Shown one piece after another: positions 17,370 through 26,942 of a DNA stretch of 64,000 nt. Under the pieces are notes generated by a model that was given only the letters and a program-made list of their open reading frames with translations, ran no database searches and had not been told where the DNA came from. The stretch comes from PRDV01 sp963710865 (lineage in GTDB: Bacteria; Babelota; Babeliae; Babelales; Babelaceae), in the NCBI GenBank assembly GCA_963710865.1, contig CAVQBR010000002.1:496001-560000 (forward strand), written 5' to 3'. Position numbers and translations under genes: made by a program. Positions within the stretch are counted from its first letter, which is position 1. Each line of letters starts with the position of its first letter.

Positions 17370-19703
17370 CTACCCAAAAAGACTATTATCATCTTTGCAC
17401 CAGCGTCTCAGTTTTACCATAAATTTGGTTGCAATCTCAGAATAACCTTTTTCTGCAGCAAGTAGTGCCAGCTCAATTGCAAGTTCTTCCGTAAGCTCAG
17501 AGCCGTACCTCAGAACCCTGTTAACCAACCGCAAATTACCCGAATCAACCGCAAATCTTAACAATGATTCGCTGGGCTTTACACCCATATTGAAAATAAG
17601 CCATAACATTCCGTCTAAATCCTCTCTGTCTTTTGCTTGCTCCAAGAGCATCCAACTAACATCATTCCATTCAGCGCCTAAGAAGGAGGAAGTCCGCCAT
17701 TCATTAACAAACTTGTTTAGGACTGGTATATCAAGCAAGCATAAAGCTATCCCAAGAGCACGATAATCCGGCAAGCTCTTGCCCCTAAGATAAGACTGAC
17801 GATTTTCAAAGTAGTTTTGTGCATAAAGACCTAAGTCTTCAGGAATTATTTTAATAATAGAATCAAGAGCTCTGTATCGTTGCTGATCTAGGCTTAACAT
17901 ACTTGACTTGCATAACCTATTTGCATTGCATAACATATCTTCTTGAGCGGGCACTTCAGCCCGCATAAGAAGGAGCACAATCGAAAGATGATTATTTTTT
18001 GCTGCATAATGAATTGGCAGCCGGGATATATCGTCCACATCGTTTTTCGCGCCATTAAACAGAAGAGTTCGTACCGCCTCAATCTTGCCCTCCTGACTTG
18101 CATAATGCAATGGTGTCTTGCCGTTGCTACTTTTTTCATTAACATCTGCAACCCCATTACTGAGCAAGCATTCAATTGCCGGTACATTACCGTCCATCGC
18201 AGCCCAGTGAAGCGGGGTAAGGCCGTAATTATCTTGTTCATTTATAAAGACGCCTCTGCTTATGAGGTATTTAAGGACAGCTATATGGTCCGCCTCACAA
18301 GCAAAATGACACACTGCTCCATCTATACGAGCCTCATTATTTAGGAGAGACTGAAGAGCTTGCAAATGGCCATTTTTAATCGCGTAATGGAGAGGAGTGA
18401 GTCCTTCATTTGTTTGTGCTTCTATATCAGCACCTCTTAGCAAGAGATATTCAATAGTCCCAGTATGACCATTTGCTGCTGCATAGTGTAAGGCAGTATG
18501 ATTATTTTTTGAACGCTCGTCTATAGAAACTCCTGCGCTGAGAAGAAGTTCGACAGCTTCTGTGTGCCCACCCATTGCTGCATTATGCAATGGAGTAACA
18601 CCCTCATCTCCCCCGAGACAATCTAATTTAGCTCCTTTGCTTATAAGCCATTTAAGCGCAGCGATCTGACCAGTTTTTGCAGCGCAATGCAGTGGGGTAT
18701 TGCCATGTGCTGTTTGGGTGTTTACGAATGCAGCAGTATTACAAAGAAATTCCAGAGTATCTACGTGGCCATTGAACGCAGCTGCCAACATTAGGCTAGA
18801 ATTATCTATTGTCGTACAGCTGAGTAATTTGATTGCTTCAATATGACCATTTAGAGATGCATAATGTATAGGAAGCCACCCGCCATTTGTCTGCGCATCT
18901 CTAGGAGCACCGCGCTCTAACAGTAATTGAATTGCTTCCCTATGACCTTTTTGAGCTGCATAATGCAAAGGAGTCCATCCTCCTTTTGTTTTGAGGTTGA
19001 CTGAAGCCCCCTGATCCAAAAGTATTTTAATAACTTCGGTATGCCCTCTCTCAGCCGCGGCATGTAGAGGAGTCATTTTGCCATTTGATTGAGAATCCAC
19101 ATCAGCACCCCTAGCTAGAAGCAATTGAGTCAATCCATCATGACCATTCTGAGCTGCATAATGCAAAGGAGTCCATCCTCCTCTTGTTTTGAGGCCGATT
19201 GAAGCACCCTGATCTAAAAGTATTCTAATAACTTCGGTATGGCCTCTCTCAGATGCCGCATGTAGGGGAGACATTCCACCATTTGACTCGGCGTCTATAC
19301 AAACATCTTTAGCTGCTAGAAGCAGTTTGACGGCTTCTACATGGCCATTCTGAGCTGCATAATGCAAAGGAGTCCACCCTCCTTTTGTTTTGAGGTTGAT
19401 TGAAGCACCCCCATTTAAAAGCATTTTCATAACTTTGATATGGCCCCTCTCAGATGCCGCATGTAGGGGAGTCATTCCGCCATTTGATTGAGCGTCTATA
19501 CGAACGTCTTCAGCTGCCAGAAGCCGCCTAACTTCGCTTATTCGTCCATTTTGGGCTGCAACATGCAAAGGAGTCCATCCGGTTGCATTGACGTTGATTG
19601 GCGGACCGTTGCGATCCATAATATTGTCGCACCTCTCTCTTTGCATTCCATCGATTATCGAAGATACGAATAACAAAAGGCATAAGGCATATTTTCTTAT
19701 CAT
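17370..19703 (-). CDS. Exported ankyrin-repeat protein (17 repeats)
   Basis: 777 residues. A signal peptide (MIRKYALCLLLFVSSIIDG) is followed by about 17 ankyrin repeats (residues 36-600; TPLHxAAxxGHxxxxxxLL cores), then a helical non-repeat domain of about 170 residues. The first repeats alternate in two types, WTPLHYAAQNGH and MTPLHAASERGH, as a 66-residue unit. AAGGGAG precedes the ATG. Ankyrin arrays bind proteins; in intracellular bacteria such exported arrays usually act on host factors. It sits between gspH and gspI, breaking an otherwise continuous secretion operon. Confidence 0.9.
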   Translation of the reverse strand: MIRKYALCLLLFVSSIIDGMQRERCDNIMDRNGPPINVNATGWTPLHVAAQNGRISEVRRLLAAEDVRIDAQSNGGMTPLHAASERGHIKVMKMLLNGGASINLKTKGGWTPLHYAAQNGHVEAVKLLLAAKDVCIDAESNGGMSPLHAASERGHTEVIRILLDQGASIGLKTRGGWTPLHYAAQNGHDGLTQLLLARGADVDSQSNGKMTPLHAAAERGHTEVIKILLDQGASVNLKTKGGWTPLHYAAQKGHREAIQLLLERGAPRDAQTNGGWLPIHYASLNGHIEAIKLLSCTTIDNSSLMLAAAFNGHVDTLEFLCNTAAFVNTQTAHGNTPLHCAAKTGQIAALKWLISKGAKLDCLGGDEGVTPLHNAAMGGHTEAVELLLSAGVSIDERSKNNHTALHYAAANGHTGTIEYLLLRGADIEAQTNEGLTPLHYAIKNGHLQALQSLLNNEARIDGAVCHFACEADHIAVLKYLISRGVFINEQDNYGLTPLHWAAMDGNVPAIECLLSNGVADVNEKSSNGKTPLHYASQEGKIEAVRTLLFNGAKNDVDDISRLPIHYAAKNNHLSIVLLLMRAEVPAQEDMLCNANRLCKSSMLSLDQQRYRALDSIIKIIPEDLGLYAQNYFENRQSYLRGKSLPDYRALGIALCLLDIPVLNKFVNEWRTSSFLGAEWNDVSWMLLEQAKDREDLDGMLWLIFNMGVKPSESLLRFAVDSGNLRLVNRVLRYGSELTEELAIELALLAAEKGYSEIATKFMVKLRRWCKDDNSLFG
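18950..19590. repeat. 198-bp tandem repeats within the ankyrin gene
   Basis: Near-identical blocks recur every 198 bases (for example at about 18955, 19153 and 19351), each coding for two ankyrin repeats. The DNA-level conservation points to recent expansion by two-repeat units and makes copy number likely to vary. Confidence 0.75.
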
Positions 19704-19902
19704 CAGGCTACTCCCTTTATGAAAAAAATAGTTTTTGAAATAAATAAATAAACTACCATTTTATTTTTACGATTACAAGATAGTCGTAAGTACAACACTA
19801 ACGCAACGTATATCCGCTGTAGAGACTTAGAAAATCACTTTTTCCGCATTGAGCTTCCCAGCGAGCCGCGCTCAATAGATATGGCATGGAGCTACAAGCT
19901 TT

Positions 19903-20385
19903 TTAGCGCACGCGAAATATGCTCGTAAAAGGGTTTAAATAGAATTCGTAATTACCACCTTGTGGGTTCTTTGCCCGGACTGTCTGATCGGTAATGAATA
20001 ATATAACCTCCTGACTTATTCCCTCAGGATTAATCAGAAAATAGACCGTTCTCTTATTCGCTCCAATCCCAAACTGACTTTTTTTATTTATCAGAACATC
20101 AGTCAACTCTATCGCAGGATTAATAGCGATCGGCTTTCCTTTCGCTGTCCCTGTGGCAGACTGTAGCTCTACCGTCTTGGCATCAAAATTGAAAAAGATG
20201 CGCTGCACTGTTCCGGTACGCAGAGCGGTTTCTACTCCATCACCAACCAGGTTATTTAAACGTCCAATAAACTCCTCAGTTGGAGTTTGCCCCGAACGTA
20301 AAAATCGAGGAAGACCCATGGCTGTTATAATCCCGATAAGGAGTATAACAACCACGATCTCTATAAGCGTAAATCCGCGCTGCAT
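19903..20385 (-). CDS. gspH: Type II secretion pseudopilin GspH-like
   Basis: 160 residues. Prepilin leader MQRG/FTLIEIVVVILLIGIITAMGLPRFL with Glu5, then a soluble domain with IFFNFDAKTVELQS and VYFLINPEG..QEVILFI strands as in GspH/FimT proteins. Its ATG overlaps the gspG stop by one base (TGATG), so the two are coupled. The next downstream gene is the ankyrin gene, about 200 bases away, not gspI. Confidence 0.75.
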   Translation of the reverse strand: MQRGFTLIEIVVVILLIGIITAMGLPRFLRSGQTPTEEFIGRLNNLVGDGVETALRTGTVQRIFFNFDAKTVELQSATGTAKGKPIAINPAIELTDVLINKKSQFGIGANKRTVYFLINPEGISQEVILFITDQTVRAKNPQGGNYEFYLNPFTSIFRVR

Positions 20386-20789
20386 CAGCCTTGAGCAGTA
20401 CGGGGCGAATTAATATGGCTTGTTCCTTTTGAACCTATAGAATAGAGCTCGTAGGGAGGCCGAGAACCTTTAGGAGAAAGCACATAGACAAAATCATGCT
20501 TCCAAGCATCTTTCAGTTCATCCTCGCTCACTAATGGCTGTTGCCATTTTCTTTGCAACGCAGGCTTAGAAGGTCCGTCGATCAACTCTCTAAGATCGGA
20601 AGGATATTCGCCAACAGTTGAATCATACGCCTCGATAGCACTATCAAGGGCAGCTAACCTGGTATTGGTATTTGATAACTTAACCCGTTCTAAGTATTTC
20701 AGACCACCAATTGCGCCGGCAGCAAGCACACCTATAATTGTGATAACGATCACAATTTCTACTAAACTAAAGCCTTTTCGTACCATCAT
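20385..20789 (-). CDS. gspG: Type II secretion major pseudopilin GspG
   Basis: 134 residues. Leader MMVRKG/FSLVEIVIVITIIGVLAAGAI, Glu5 present, then the GspG pattern of a long helix (LAALDSAIEAYDSTVGEYP), DAWKHDFVYVLSPKGSRPPYELYSIGSKG near the calcium-binding loop, and a short tail. Polymerises into the pseudopilus that pushes substrates through the outer membrane. AAGGG is six bases before the ATG. It follows gspF by about 20 bases. Confidence 0.9.
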   Translation of the reverse strand: MMVRKGFSLVEIVIVITIIGVLAAGAIGGLKYLERVKLSNTNTRLAALDSAIEAYDSTVGEYPSDLRELIDGPSKPALQRKWQQPLVSEDELKDAWKHDFVYVLSPKGSRPPYELYSIGSKGTSHINSPRTAQG

Positions 20790-20811
20790 AGATAACCCTT
20801 TCGTGTTTCTT

Positions 20812-22035
20812 TTACTGTAATTTATCGGCCATACTTGTCAAACTCTGGATAGGAAGCATAATTGATGCTACAACAAATCCAACAACAACAAACATCACTA
20901 TAAGCATGACAGGTCCTAGCAATGCTGACAAGGAATCTGCTCGCTCTTTTAAATCATCTTCATAGTAGCGCGCTACGGAAAGAAGCATCGTATCTAATTG
21001 ACCACTCTGTTCTCCCGTATTAATTAAATAAATCGCAACGGGCGGAAAAATCTTGGTCTCTTTTAAATACTGAGCAATCTTGCCCTGCCTGATAATATTC
21101 TCACGTGCCTTTTCAAGTGCATCAGTGAGCACCTTATTATCAACAATCTTTACCACTATGGTAAGTGATTCTGCTAAATTTACTCCTCCTTCGACGAGCA
21201 TACCAAGCGTTCTACAAAATTGAACGATTGCGCCCGTTTTAGCAAAATATCCAATAAGAGGAAGCCGCAACTTCCACGAATCAAGCGTATATCGGCCCGA
21301 AGGGGTCGATTTCCAAAACCAAAAGAGTCCTCCTATGAGACCCACTATCATTAAAAGTAGTATATAATGATTGATCACAAACTTAGACATAGCTAATAAT
21401 ATACGAGTCGGCAGGGGTAATGCAATATTTTGTCCCTGAAAGACCGTTTCTATTTGGGGTACCACAAACGTTAAAAGTCCAATAACAACTAAGACAACGA
21501 TTATAAGTTGGAATATTGGTTGGCGTAATGCATCGGTTACCGTCTTTCTAATTTCTTCGCGTCGTTCGAGAAAGTCGGTCAATCGCTCTAAAATACTTTC
21601 AAGTTTTCCGGTTGCTTCTCCTGCCTTAACAAGCTGTATAAATATTGAATCGAACGTCTCGGGAAACTTAGAAAGGCCATCTGCTAATGAACGACCTTCT
21701 TTTATACCATCTTTTAACTCAATAACAATACTTCTCAGGCCCCCTTCGGTCTGCTCAACAAGAAGCTCGAGTGCTTGCACCAGAGGAACACCCGCACGCA
21801 AGAGGACTGAAAGCTGCTTCGTAAAAAAGATCTTATCCTTAAGACCTACTTTTTTCTTAAAAATACGCTTATACCAAGGCTCGGAAGCTCCCTCAGAAAC
21901 GGCAGTCTCCACCTTTACGGGAAAGAGCCCCTGCTTTGCTAAATGCTCACGAACAGCAGATGCCGTTGCCGCATCAACATGGCCGGTCACACGTTTTCCT
22001 TCCTTTGAAAGAGCTTGATAATAATATAATGCCAT
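20812..22035 (-). CDS. gspF: Type II secretion inner-membrane platform protein GspF
   Basis: 407 residues, normal GspF length. Two GspF domains (residues about 70-195 and 272-395) with three membrane segments: IIVVLVVIGLLTFVVPQI, YILLLMIVGLIGGLFWFW and LIVMFVVVGFVVASIMLPI. The N-terminus MALYYYQALSKEGKRVTGHVDA is the typical cytoplasmic start that contacts GspE. It leads the operon gspF-G-H. The gspE, gspD and gspL/M partners are not in the window. Confidence 0.92.
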   Translation of the reverse strand: MALYYYQALSKEGKRVTGHVDAATASAVREHLAKQGLFPVKVETAVSEGASEPWYKRIFKKKVGLKDKIFFTKQLSVLLRAGVPLVQALELLVEQTEGGLRSIVIELKDGIKEGRSLADGLSKFPETFDSIFIQLVKAGEATGKLESILERLTDFLERREEIRKTVTDALRQPIFQLIIVVLVVIGLLTFVVPQIETVFQGQNIALPLPTRILLAMSKFVINHYILLLMIVGLIGGLFWFWKSTPSGRYTLDSWKLRLPLIGYFAKTGAIVQFCRTLGMLVEGGVNLAESLTIVVKIVDNKVLTDALEKARENIIRQGKIAQYLKETKIFPPVAIYLINTGEQSGQLDTMLLSVARYYEDDLKERADSLSALLGPVMLIVMFVVVGFVVASIMLPIQSLTSMADKLQ

Positions 22036-22105
22036 ATCTTTTGCCTTGATCTGAATATCACTCCATGATAGGATATCTCTACTACTGTATCATTGAGGAG
22101 ATTTT

Positions 22106-23092
22106 ATGAAAAGTACTTTTGTTCGCAAAGCATCTCTAGGCATATTTCTAGCTCTATCACTATCCCCATCTACACATGCTCGTGAAATGATAGAAGTCAT
22201 TGAAGAGCAAGCACAAAAGGTTCCCCTCTCTGTCACACATACTTTGAAGCTCCCCTTGCACTTTTTTCAAAAACTTACCTATTCACAAAGGAGCCTCACC
22301 AATTTTCTTGAAGAGGTATACAACCACAAACGTTATGCTCAAGATTTTTTAGCACTGAATTTTCTTCATCCACTTTCCGGCCTCGAACTTGCATCAAATA
22401 GTAAGCATCCTCGCCAATTTGCATGTAAGATACTCCGCTTATTTGATCCTAAACTTCACCATATCTTCATTAATCCCTATGCAGTCTCAATATTCCTTGA
22501 ACAAAGCATGCCACTTCTTGCTCCTCTTAGTAACCTCAAACAAGAACGAGCCCATTCTATTAAGGCAGTAAAAGATTGTATCGGAAGTGCACTTATCACC
22601 CATTTTAAGCAACTACGTTTGAACCCAGACTTGACACTCACTGAGTTAGCAGAACAGGTGATTGAAACACTCGAAGCAAAGGATGATTGTTCAGTGCGTG
22701 AACTACAACATGCTATCCATCATTTTCTTTCACAGGTGTTTTCCTGCCTTATCTGGGACCCTACGGATGAAGAATCATGGGAAATTATTAAGACACTGAT
22801 GCACCAGCTGACAGCATATGAAGATAATTCATTGATCGATCATGCAATGCTTGATAATATACTGTGGACTCTCGTCCATCAAGTTTCGTATTATCTTCTT
22901 TTAACGCCTCAAGATATTCCTTCTACGATCTTTGATCAGATACGCGCCGATCTTGACGATCAAACATCACCTTTGTTGGCACCTGAACGAGAAGCACATA
23001 TTACGACGAAGCTAACATTTCTTGCCCAAGCGGTCATGGAAGCCGAAGTAGTGGCCAGAGCACATTCACTTGGGTATATTCTTCCTTCGTAA
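22106..23092 (+). CDS. Exported helical protein of unknown function
   Basis: 328 residues with a signal peptide (MKSTFVRKASLGIFLALSLSPSTHA). The rest is predicted mostly helical, rich in His, Leu and Gln, with no motif I recognise. GAGGAG lies seven bases before the ATG. It is divergent from gspF with 70 bases between the starts, so both promoters share that gap and the two may be co-regulated. A substrate of the adjacent secretion system is one possibility. Confidence 0.6.
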   Translation: MKSTFVRKASLGIFLALSLSPSTHAREMIEVIEEQAQKVPLSVTHTLKLPLHFFQKLTYSQRSLTNFLEEVYNHKRYAQDFLALNFLHPLSGLELASNSKHPRQFACKILRLFDPKLHHIFINPYAVSIFLEQSMPLLAPLSNLKQERAHSIKAVKDCIGSALITHFKQLRLNPDLTLTELAEQVIETLEAKDDCSVRELQHAIHHFLSQVFSCLIWDPTDEESWEIIKTLMHQLTAYEDNSLIDHAMLDNILWTLVHQVSYYLLLTPQDIPSTIFDQIRADLDDQTSPLLAPEREAHITTKLTFLAQAVMEAEVVARAHSLGYILPS

Positions 23093-23159
23093 AAAAAGAG
23101 TTCTGCTTTCATCGTTTTCCTGCTACTCTTAAAAGGGTTTTAACTGTAGGGGGTAAATC

Positions 23160-23768
23160 ATGGTAAAACGTAGGGGTAAAGGTAAGCTTGAGGTTATTTG
23201 CGGTTCAATGTTTTCCGGCAAATCTGAAGAACTTATCAGGCGAATTCGACGTGCCGAATTTGCACAACAAAAAACATGTGTATTTAAGCATCGCATAGAT
23301 GATCGTATGACCATCGAGCATATTCATGCTCACAATGGGGATACGTACAAGGCAATCGCCCTTGAACATCCTGCTGATATAGGACTATTTGTTACTGATG
23401 ATATTCAGGTTATTGGGATTGATGAAGTACAGTTCTTCAGCGCTGACATCATTCCCACTCTTATGAATTTAGTAGATATGGGCAAGCGCGTGCTCGTTGC
23501 CGGTCTCGATTTAGATTTTCGAGGTCTGCCATTTGGAACTATTCCAACACTCATGGCTTTTGCTGATTCGGTCACTAAATTAAATGCAGTCTGTCTCCTC
23601 TGTGGCAATGACGCACAATTTACTCAGCGACTGATCAATGGCAAGGTAGCGAGGTTCGATGATCCCATCATTCTCATCGGTGCCGAAAACTGTTATCAGG
23701 CACGCTGCAGAGATTGCTTCACCATTGATAAAACTGCATGGACACTCTCTCAACAAGCGGCTCTCTGA
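23160..23768 (+). CDS. tdk: Thymidine kinase (type II)
   Basis: Phosphorylates thymidine to dTMP for nucleotide salvage, fitting a host-dependent organism. P-loop GSMFSGKSEELIRR, Walker B-like VIGIDEVQFF with the catalytic Glu, DLDFRGLPFG, lasso loop, and zinc ligands in CLLCGNDAQFTQR and CRDCF. Length 202 is standard. GGGGG lies upstream of the ATG. Its stop overlaps the radA start (TGATG). Confidence 0.96.
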   Translation: MVKRRGKGKLEVICGSMFSGKSEELIRRIRRAEFAQQKTCVFKHRIDDRMTIEHIHAHNGDTYKAIALEHPADIGLFVTDDIQVIGIDEVQFFSADIIPTLMNLVDMGKRVLVAGLDLDFRGLPFGTIPTLMAFADSVTKLNAVCLLCGNDAQFTQRLINGKVARFDDPIILIGAENCYQARCRDCFTIDKTAWTLSQQAAL

Positions 23769-25090
23769 TGGCTAAAGCAAGCACCTTCTATACCTGCGAG
23801 CACTGTTCCTACCAAACGATTAAATGGCTAGGTTGCTGCCCTGAATGCAAGGCATTCGATAGCATACAACTCTTGCCAGCTTTACGTGCACAGGATAAAA
23901 CAGCGCAGCTCTCAGACTTACTGCATATTACGCCTCAACCGTTGAAGCGCATGCTCTCGGGAATAAAAGAATGGGACTCCGTCATGGGAGGCGGCATCGT
24001 ACCGGGAAGCTTTAGTATACTTACCGGCGACCCGGGCATAGGAAAGTCTACACTCCTTCTGCAGATTGCATCACGACTTGCACAGAATTACAAGGTATTT
24101 TATTTTTCATCGGAAGAATCACTCGAACAAGTAAAAATGCGCGCAGAGCGACTCAACTGTTTACATCCTCGATTATTATTCTCAGATGAACCAAACTTGG
24201 ACAGCATAATAAGCACCTGTGAAGAACTAAAGCCTGATATTATCATTATCGATTCGATACAAAATTGTTCATTTACAGAAACTGCATTTCAAGGCAGCCT
24301 CGGTCAACTGAAAGAAGCGGCCTTCAAACTCATGCGTCTTGCCAAGGAAAAGTCGATTGCTGTCTTTGCAAGTGGCCATATCACAAAGGAGGGAATCATC
24401 GCAGGCCCAAAAACTCTTGAACATATGGTCGATGCAGTATTCTATCTCCAAGGAGAAGATCGCTGGCAAACACGAATATTACGTTCCGTAAAAAATAGAT
24501 TCGGCACCCTGAGCGAACTCGGATTTTTCCAGATGGAGGAACACGGACTTCAGGAAGTACCCAATATTAATGCTCAGCTCCTTGAAGATGTTTCTTATTC
24601 ACCTGGATCGGTGCTTATTAGCTTTATTGAGGGCTCTCGTCCTCTTCTTATAGAACTCCAAGCATTAGTACTCAACTCCCACTACGGCATGCCTCAACGG
24701 GTAGTTTCAGGCATCGATCATACCCAAGTGATACTTATGGCAGCCATCTTAGAAAAATATCTTCAGATAAAATTAAGCTCTCAAGATATATTCTTTAAGA
24801 TAAGTGGAAGCTTCAAAATAAAAAGTTGTGCAGCCGATCTAGGGATCGCACTTGCACTCCTCTCTAGTTATTTTCAAAAACCACTTCCCGAAAAGTCTCT
24901 TGCACTTGGCGAGATAAGCTTAACCGGTCAGATAAAAGCAGTGAACTGTATAAACATTCATACGACAGAAGCAGAAAAGTTCGGTATCACTCGCCTTCTT
25001 CTTGCTTCCAATCAGAAAGTAGAAACATCCTGCTCAGTCATGCACTTTTCTCACATTTATGATCTGGTGAGACTCTTTGGCGAGAGCTGA
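23768..25090 (+). CDS. radA: DNA repair protein RadA
   Basis: A RecA-like ATPase that promotes branch migration during recombination. N-terminal C4 zinc finger (YTCEHCSYQTIKWLGCCPEC), Walker A GDPGIGKSTLLLQ, the RadA-specific KNRFG motif, and a C-terminal Lon-protease-like domain lacking the catalytic Ser-Lys pair. 440 residues. I chose ATG 23768, which overlaps the tdk stop; the earlier in-frame start lies within tdk and adds nothing of the family. Confidence 0.96.
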   Translation: MAKASTFYTCEHCSYQTIKWLGCCPECKAFDSIQLLPALRAQDKTAQLSDLLHITPQPLKRMLSGIKEWDSVMGGGIVPGSFSILTGDPGIGKSTLLLQIASRLAQNYKVFYFSSEESLEQVKMRAERLNCLHPRLLFSDEPNLDSIISTCEELKPDIIIIDSIQNCSFTETAFQGSLGQLKEAAFKLMRLAKEKSIAVFASGHITKEGIIAGPKTLEHMVDAVFYLQGEDRWQTRILRSVKNRFGTLSELGFFQMEEHGLQEVPNINAQLLEDVSYSPGSVLISFIEGSRPLLIELQALVLNSHYGMPQRVVSGIDHTQVILMAAILEKYLQIKLSSQDIFFKISGSFKIKSCAADLGIALALLSSYFQKPLPEKSLALGEISLTGQIKAVNCINIHTTEAEKFGITRLLLASNQKVETSCSVMHFSHIYDLVRLFGES

Positions 25091-25119
25091 AGCCCCTATG
25101 ATAAAACGGACGCTGGTCA

Positions 25120-25137
25120 CCACTTCAATAGAAGTGG
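25120..25137. terminator. Hairpin between convergent radA and the USP gene
   Basis: CCACTTC at 25120-25126 pairs with GAAGTGG at 25131-25137 around AATA. It lies in the 88-base gap between two convergent genes and could stop transcripts from either side. No strong T-run. Confidence 0.4.
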
Positions 25138-25178
25138 AAGAAGTGAAACTCATAGCTGACCACTTGCAGAAAGCACTG

Positions 25179-26942
25179 TTAATACGCTGCAGATGGTGCC
25201 GCTGCGCTAGCCGCAGATGGTCCGACCGCACTAGCACCTGCTGCTTCCCGTTCATAAAAAAACGTAACTGGAGTAAAAGTCTCCCATTGAGCCCCTGCAG
25301 CAATGCTCCTTACAAACTCATCCTGCATGCTAACCTGTCCATCATTACAGAGGTACCAATGGGAACCATCAAGAACCAGTGCTGTATAATGACCACCCGT
25401 AGGACTTCCTTTATGCATAATCACTCCTTTAAGCCGATAACGCGTTGAAACAGGAGCACTCATATACGGGCTTAGATCTAAGTGTTCAAGCGGAAACGTT
25501 ATACAGTTTGTATATTTAACAGGCTGGCCTAGTTGAAAACCAGTTCGTCTGAGTGAAAAAATGATATACTCTTGTGTTTCGCTAATTGACGTAGATTTTG
25601 TAACTCCATCGCGGTAAGCCCTGTAGGCGCCCATTTCTTCTCTTGCAAAATGGTAAGCCAGACAGTCATCTAAAGTCTTCTCCTGACCATCCATAATAAG
25701 GGGAAGATGACCATGAAATGTTTCATTTTCATTCAAAAATCCAGCATCTCTATGATTATAGGTTTCTTTCCACTTCACCTTAAAGTGAGCATAAAGACCA
25801 TCAGCCTGCTCTTGTGAATGAACATCACAGTCTAGGGGATGGAAGACCATACGACCAAATAATTTATCGATAAACTCACCTGGACACTGCTCATCATCGT
25901 TTAATTTAATGAGGTTTACAATCGAAGCAAGACGAAGCGGCTTGAGAGCCTCAACACCAGCAATACGCGCACTATAACATAGCCTTATCAATTCCTGGAA
26001 GTACTGACATGCCGTCGCTTGCTTAAACAGCTCGTGATTGCGCACATATTCCACGAAGTTCGGCAGAGCCAAAAGACACTGTAGCGTCGAATTTGCGTAG
26101 CAGGTAGTTCCAAGATTTACTAGGCCCAACGGTGCATTATGAGGATCTGCAGGAGACCCTATCATTATATATCGCTTCAAAAATTGTATATATGCCCACG
26201 CCTCACTGTCCGGCGTTATTTCTGCATTCAATGGATCGATAACTATAAGAGCTACCTGTTTTTGTTCACACACAATAGCCACCATCAGTATGATTCGATT
26301 ATTAGAAAGTTTACACTTAAAGTAATAATGCCCATGGCGAGCTAATTGCGCAAGGATAATTTTTGAATAATCAGCAAAAGGGCTGATAAGATTCTGACAG
26401 TCATGGCTCTCGTAGCCTAAACCAGCTGCAGATCTACTGAGAGTAGTCGTGCAAAGCGTCGCTTGCACACCCAGCCTTTCAGCACCTACTTGAGAAAGTT
26501 CACTATTTAAAGAATCAATTCTTTTATTAATGAAGCAGCTCTCAAGTGCCTTTATAACAGTATCAAGAGGATAGTTTTGAACTAATTGCCCACAATTCCA
26601 GTAAAAAATACGCCTTAGGTCTAAGGAAGCTTCATTTGGATCACTCATCCAAGGAAGCAAATTCAGAGTTCCGCTATCTGCAAAGCTTAATTTAAATAAC
26701 CTGGTTTGAACGGCATATCGATATTTATACTCTTCAACTTTTCCCTTATTTACCGAGGATATGAGAGCTTTTGCAATCTCTCGCTTGGCTTTTTCGCCTT
26801 CATTATGAGCATCCGGTAAATTGCGATAGCGCAATGCATGAACAATATGTGTTCTTGTTGCCTCAATCGCACTAGCATGATCTATCAAGGAGCCCGTCCC
26901 AAAAAAAGCCGCCACGTGACCTACAAGCATTTGTAATTGCAT
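25179..26942 (-). CDS. Ubiquitin-specific protease (USP, C19) homologue
   Basis: A predicted deubiquitinase of 587 residues. The Cys box LGLVNLGTTCYANSTLQ places the nucleophile at C281. The His box GGHYTALVLDGSHWYLCNDG gives H518 and D534, completing the triad. QEQADGLYAHF and CITFPLEHLDLSPYMS are typical USP fingers/palm strands. Residues 1-270 are a domain I do not recognise. The C-terminus ends in an Ala/Ser/Pro tail. No classic signal peptide, so export would need another signal. GAGGAG precedes the ATG. Bacteria have no ubiquitin, so the target is presumably host. Confidence 0.9.
   Translation of the reverse strand: MQLQMLVGHVAAFFGTGSLIDHASAIEATRTHIVHALRYRNLPDAHNEGEKAKREIAKALISSVNKGKVEEYKYRYAVQTRLFKLSFADSGTLNLLPWMSDPNEASLDLRRIFYWNCGQLVQNYPLDTVIKALESCFINKRIDSLNSELSQVGAERLGVQATLCTTTLSRSAAGLGYESHDCQNLISPFADYSKIILAQLARHGHYYFKCKLSNNRIILMVAIVCEQKQVALIVIDPLNAEITPDSEAWAYIQFLKRYIMIGSPADPHNAPLGLVNLGTTCYANSTLQCLLALPNFVEYVRNHELFKQATACQYFQELIRLCYSARIAGVEALKPLRLASIVNLIKLNDDEQCPGEFIDKLFGRMVFHPLDCDVHSQEQADGLYAHFKVKWKETYNHRDAGFLNENETFHGHLPLIMDGQEKTLDDCLAYHFAREEMGAYRAYRDGVTKSTSISETQEYIIFSLRRTGFQLGQPVKYTNCITFPLEHLDLSPYMSAPVSTRYRLKGVIMHKGSPTGGHYTALVLDGSHWYLCNDGQVSMQDEFVRSIAAGAQWETFTPVTFFYEREAAGASAVGPSAASAAAPSAAY

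Noticed and set aside
18950..19590. Regular repeats that could suggest a CRISPR-like array
   Set aside because: The period is 198 bases, the repeats are coding and they translate to ankyrin motifs.
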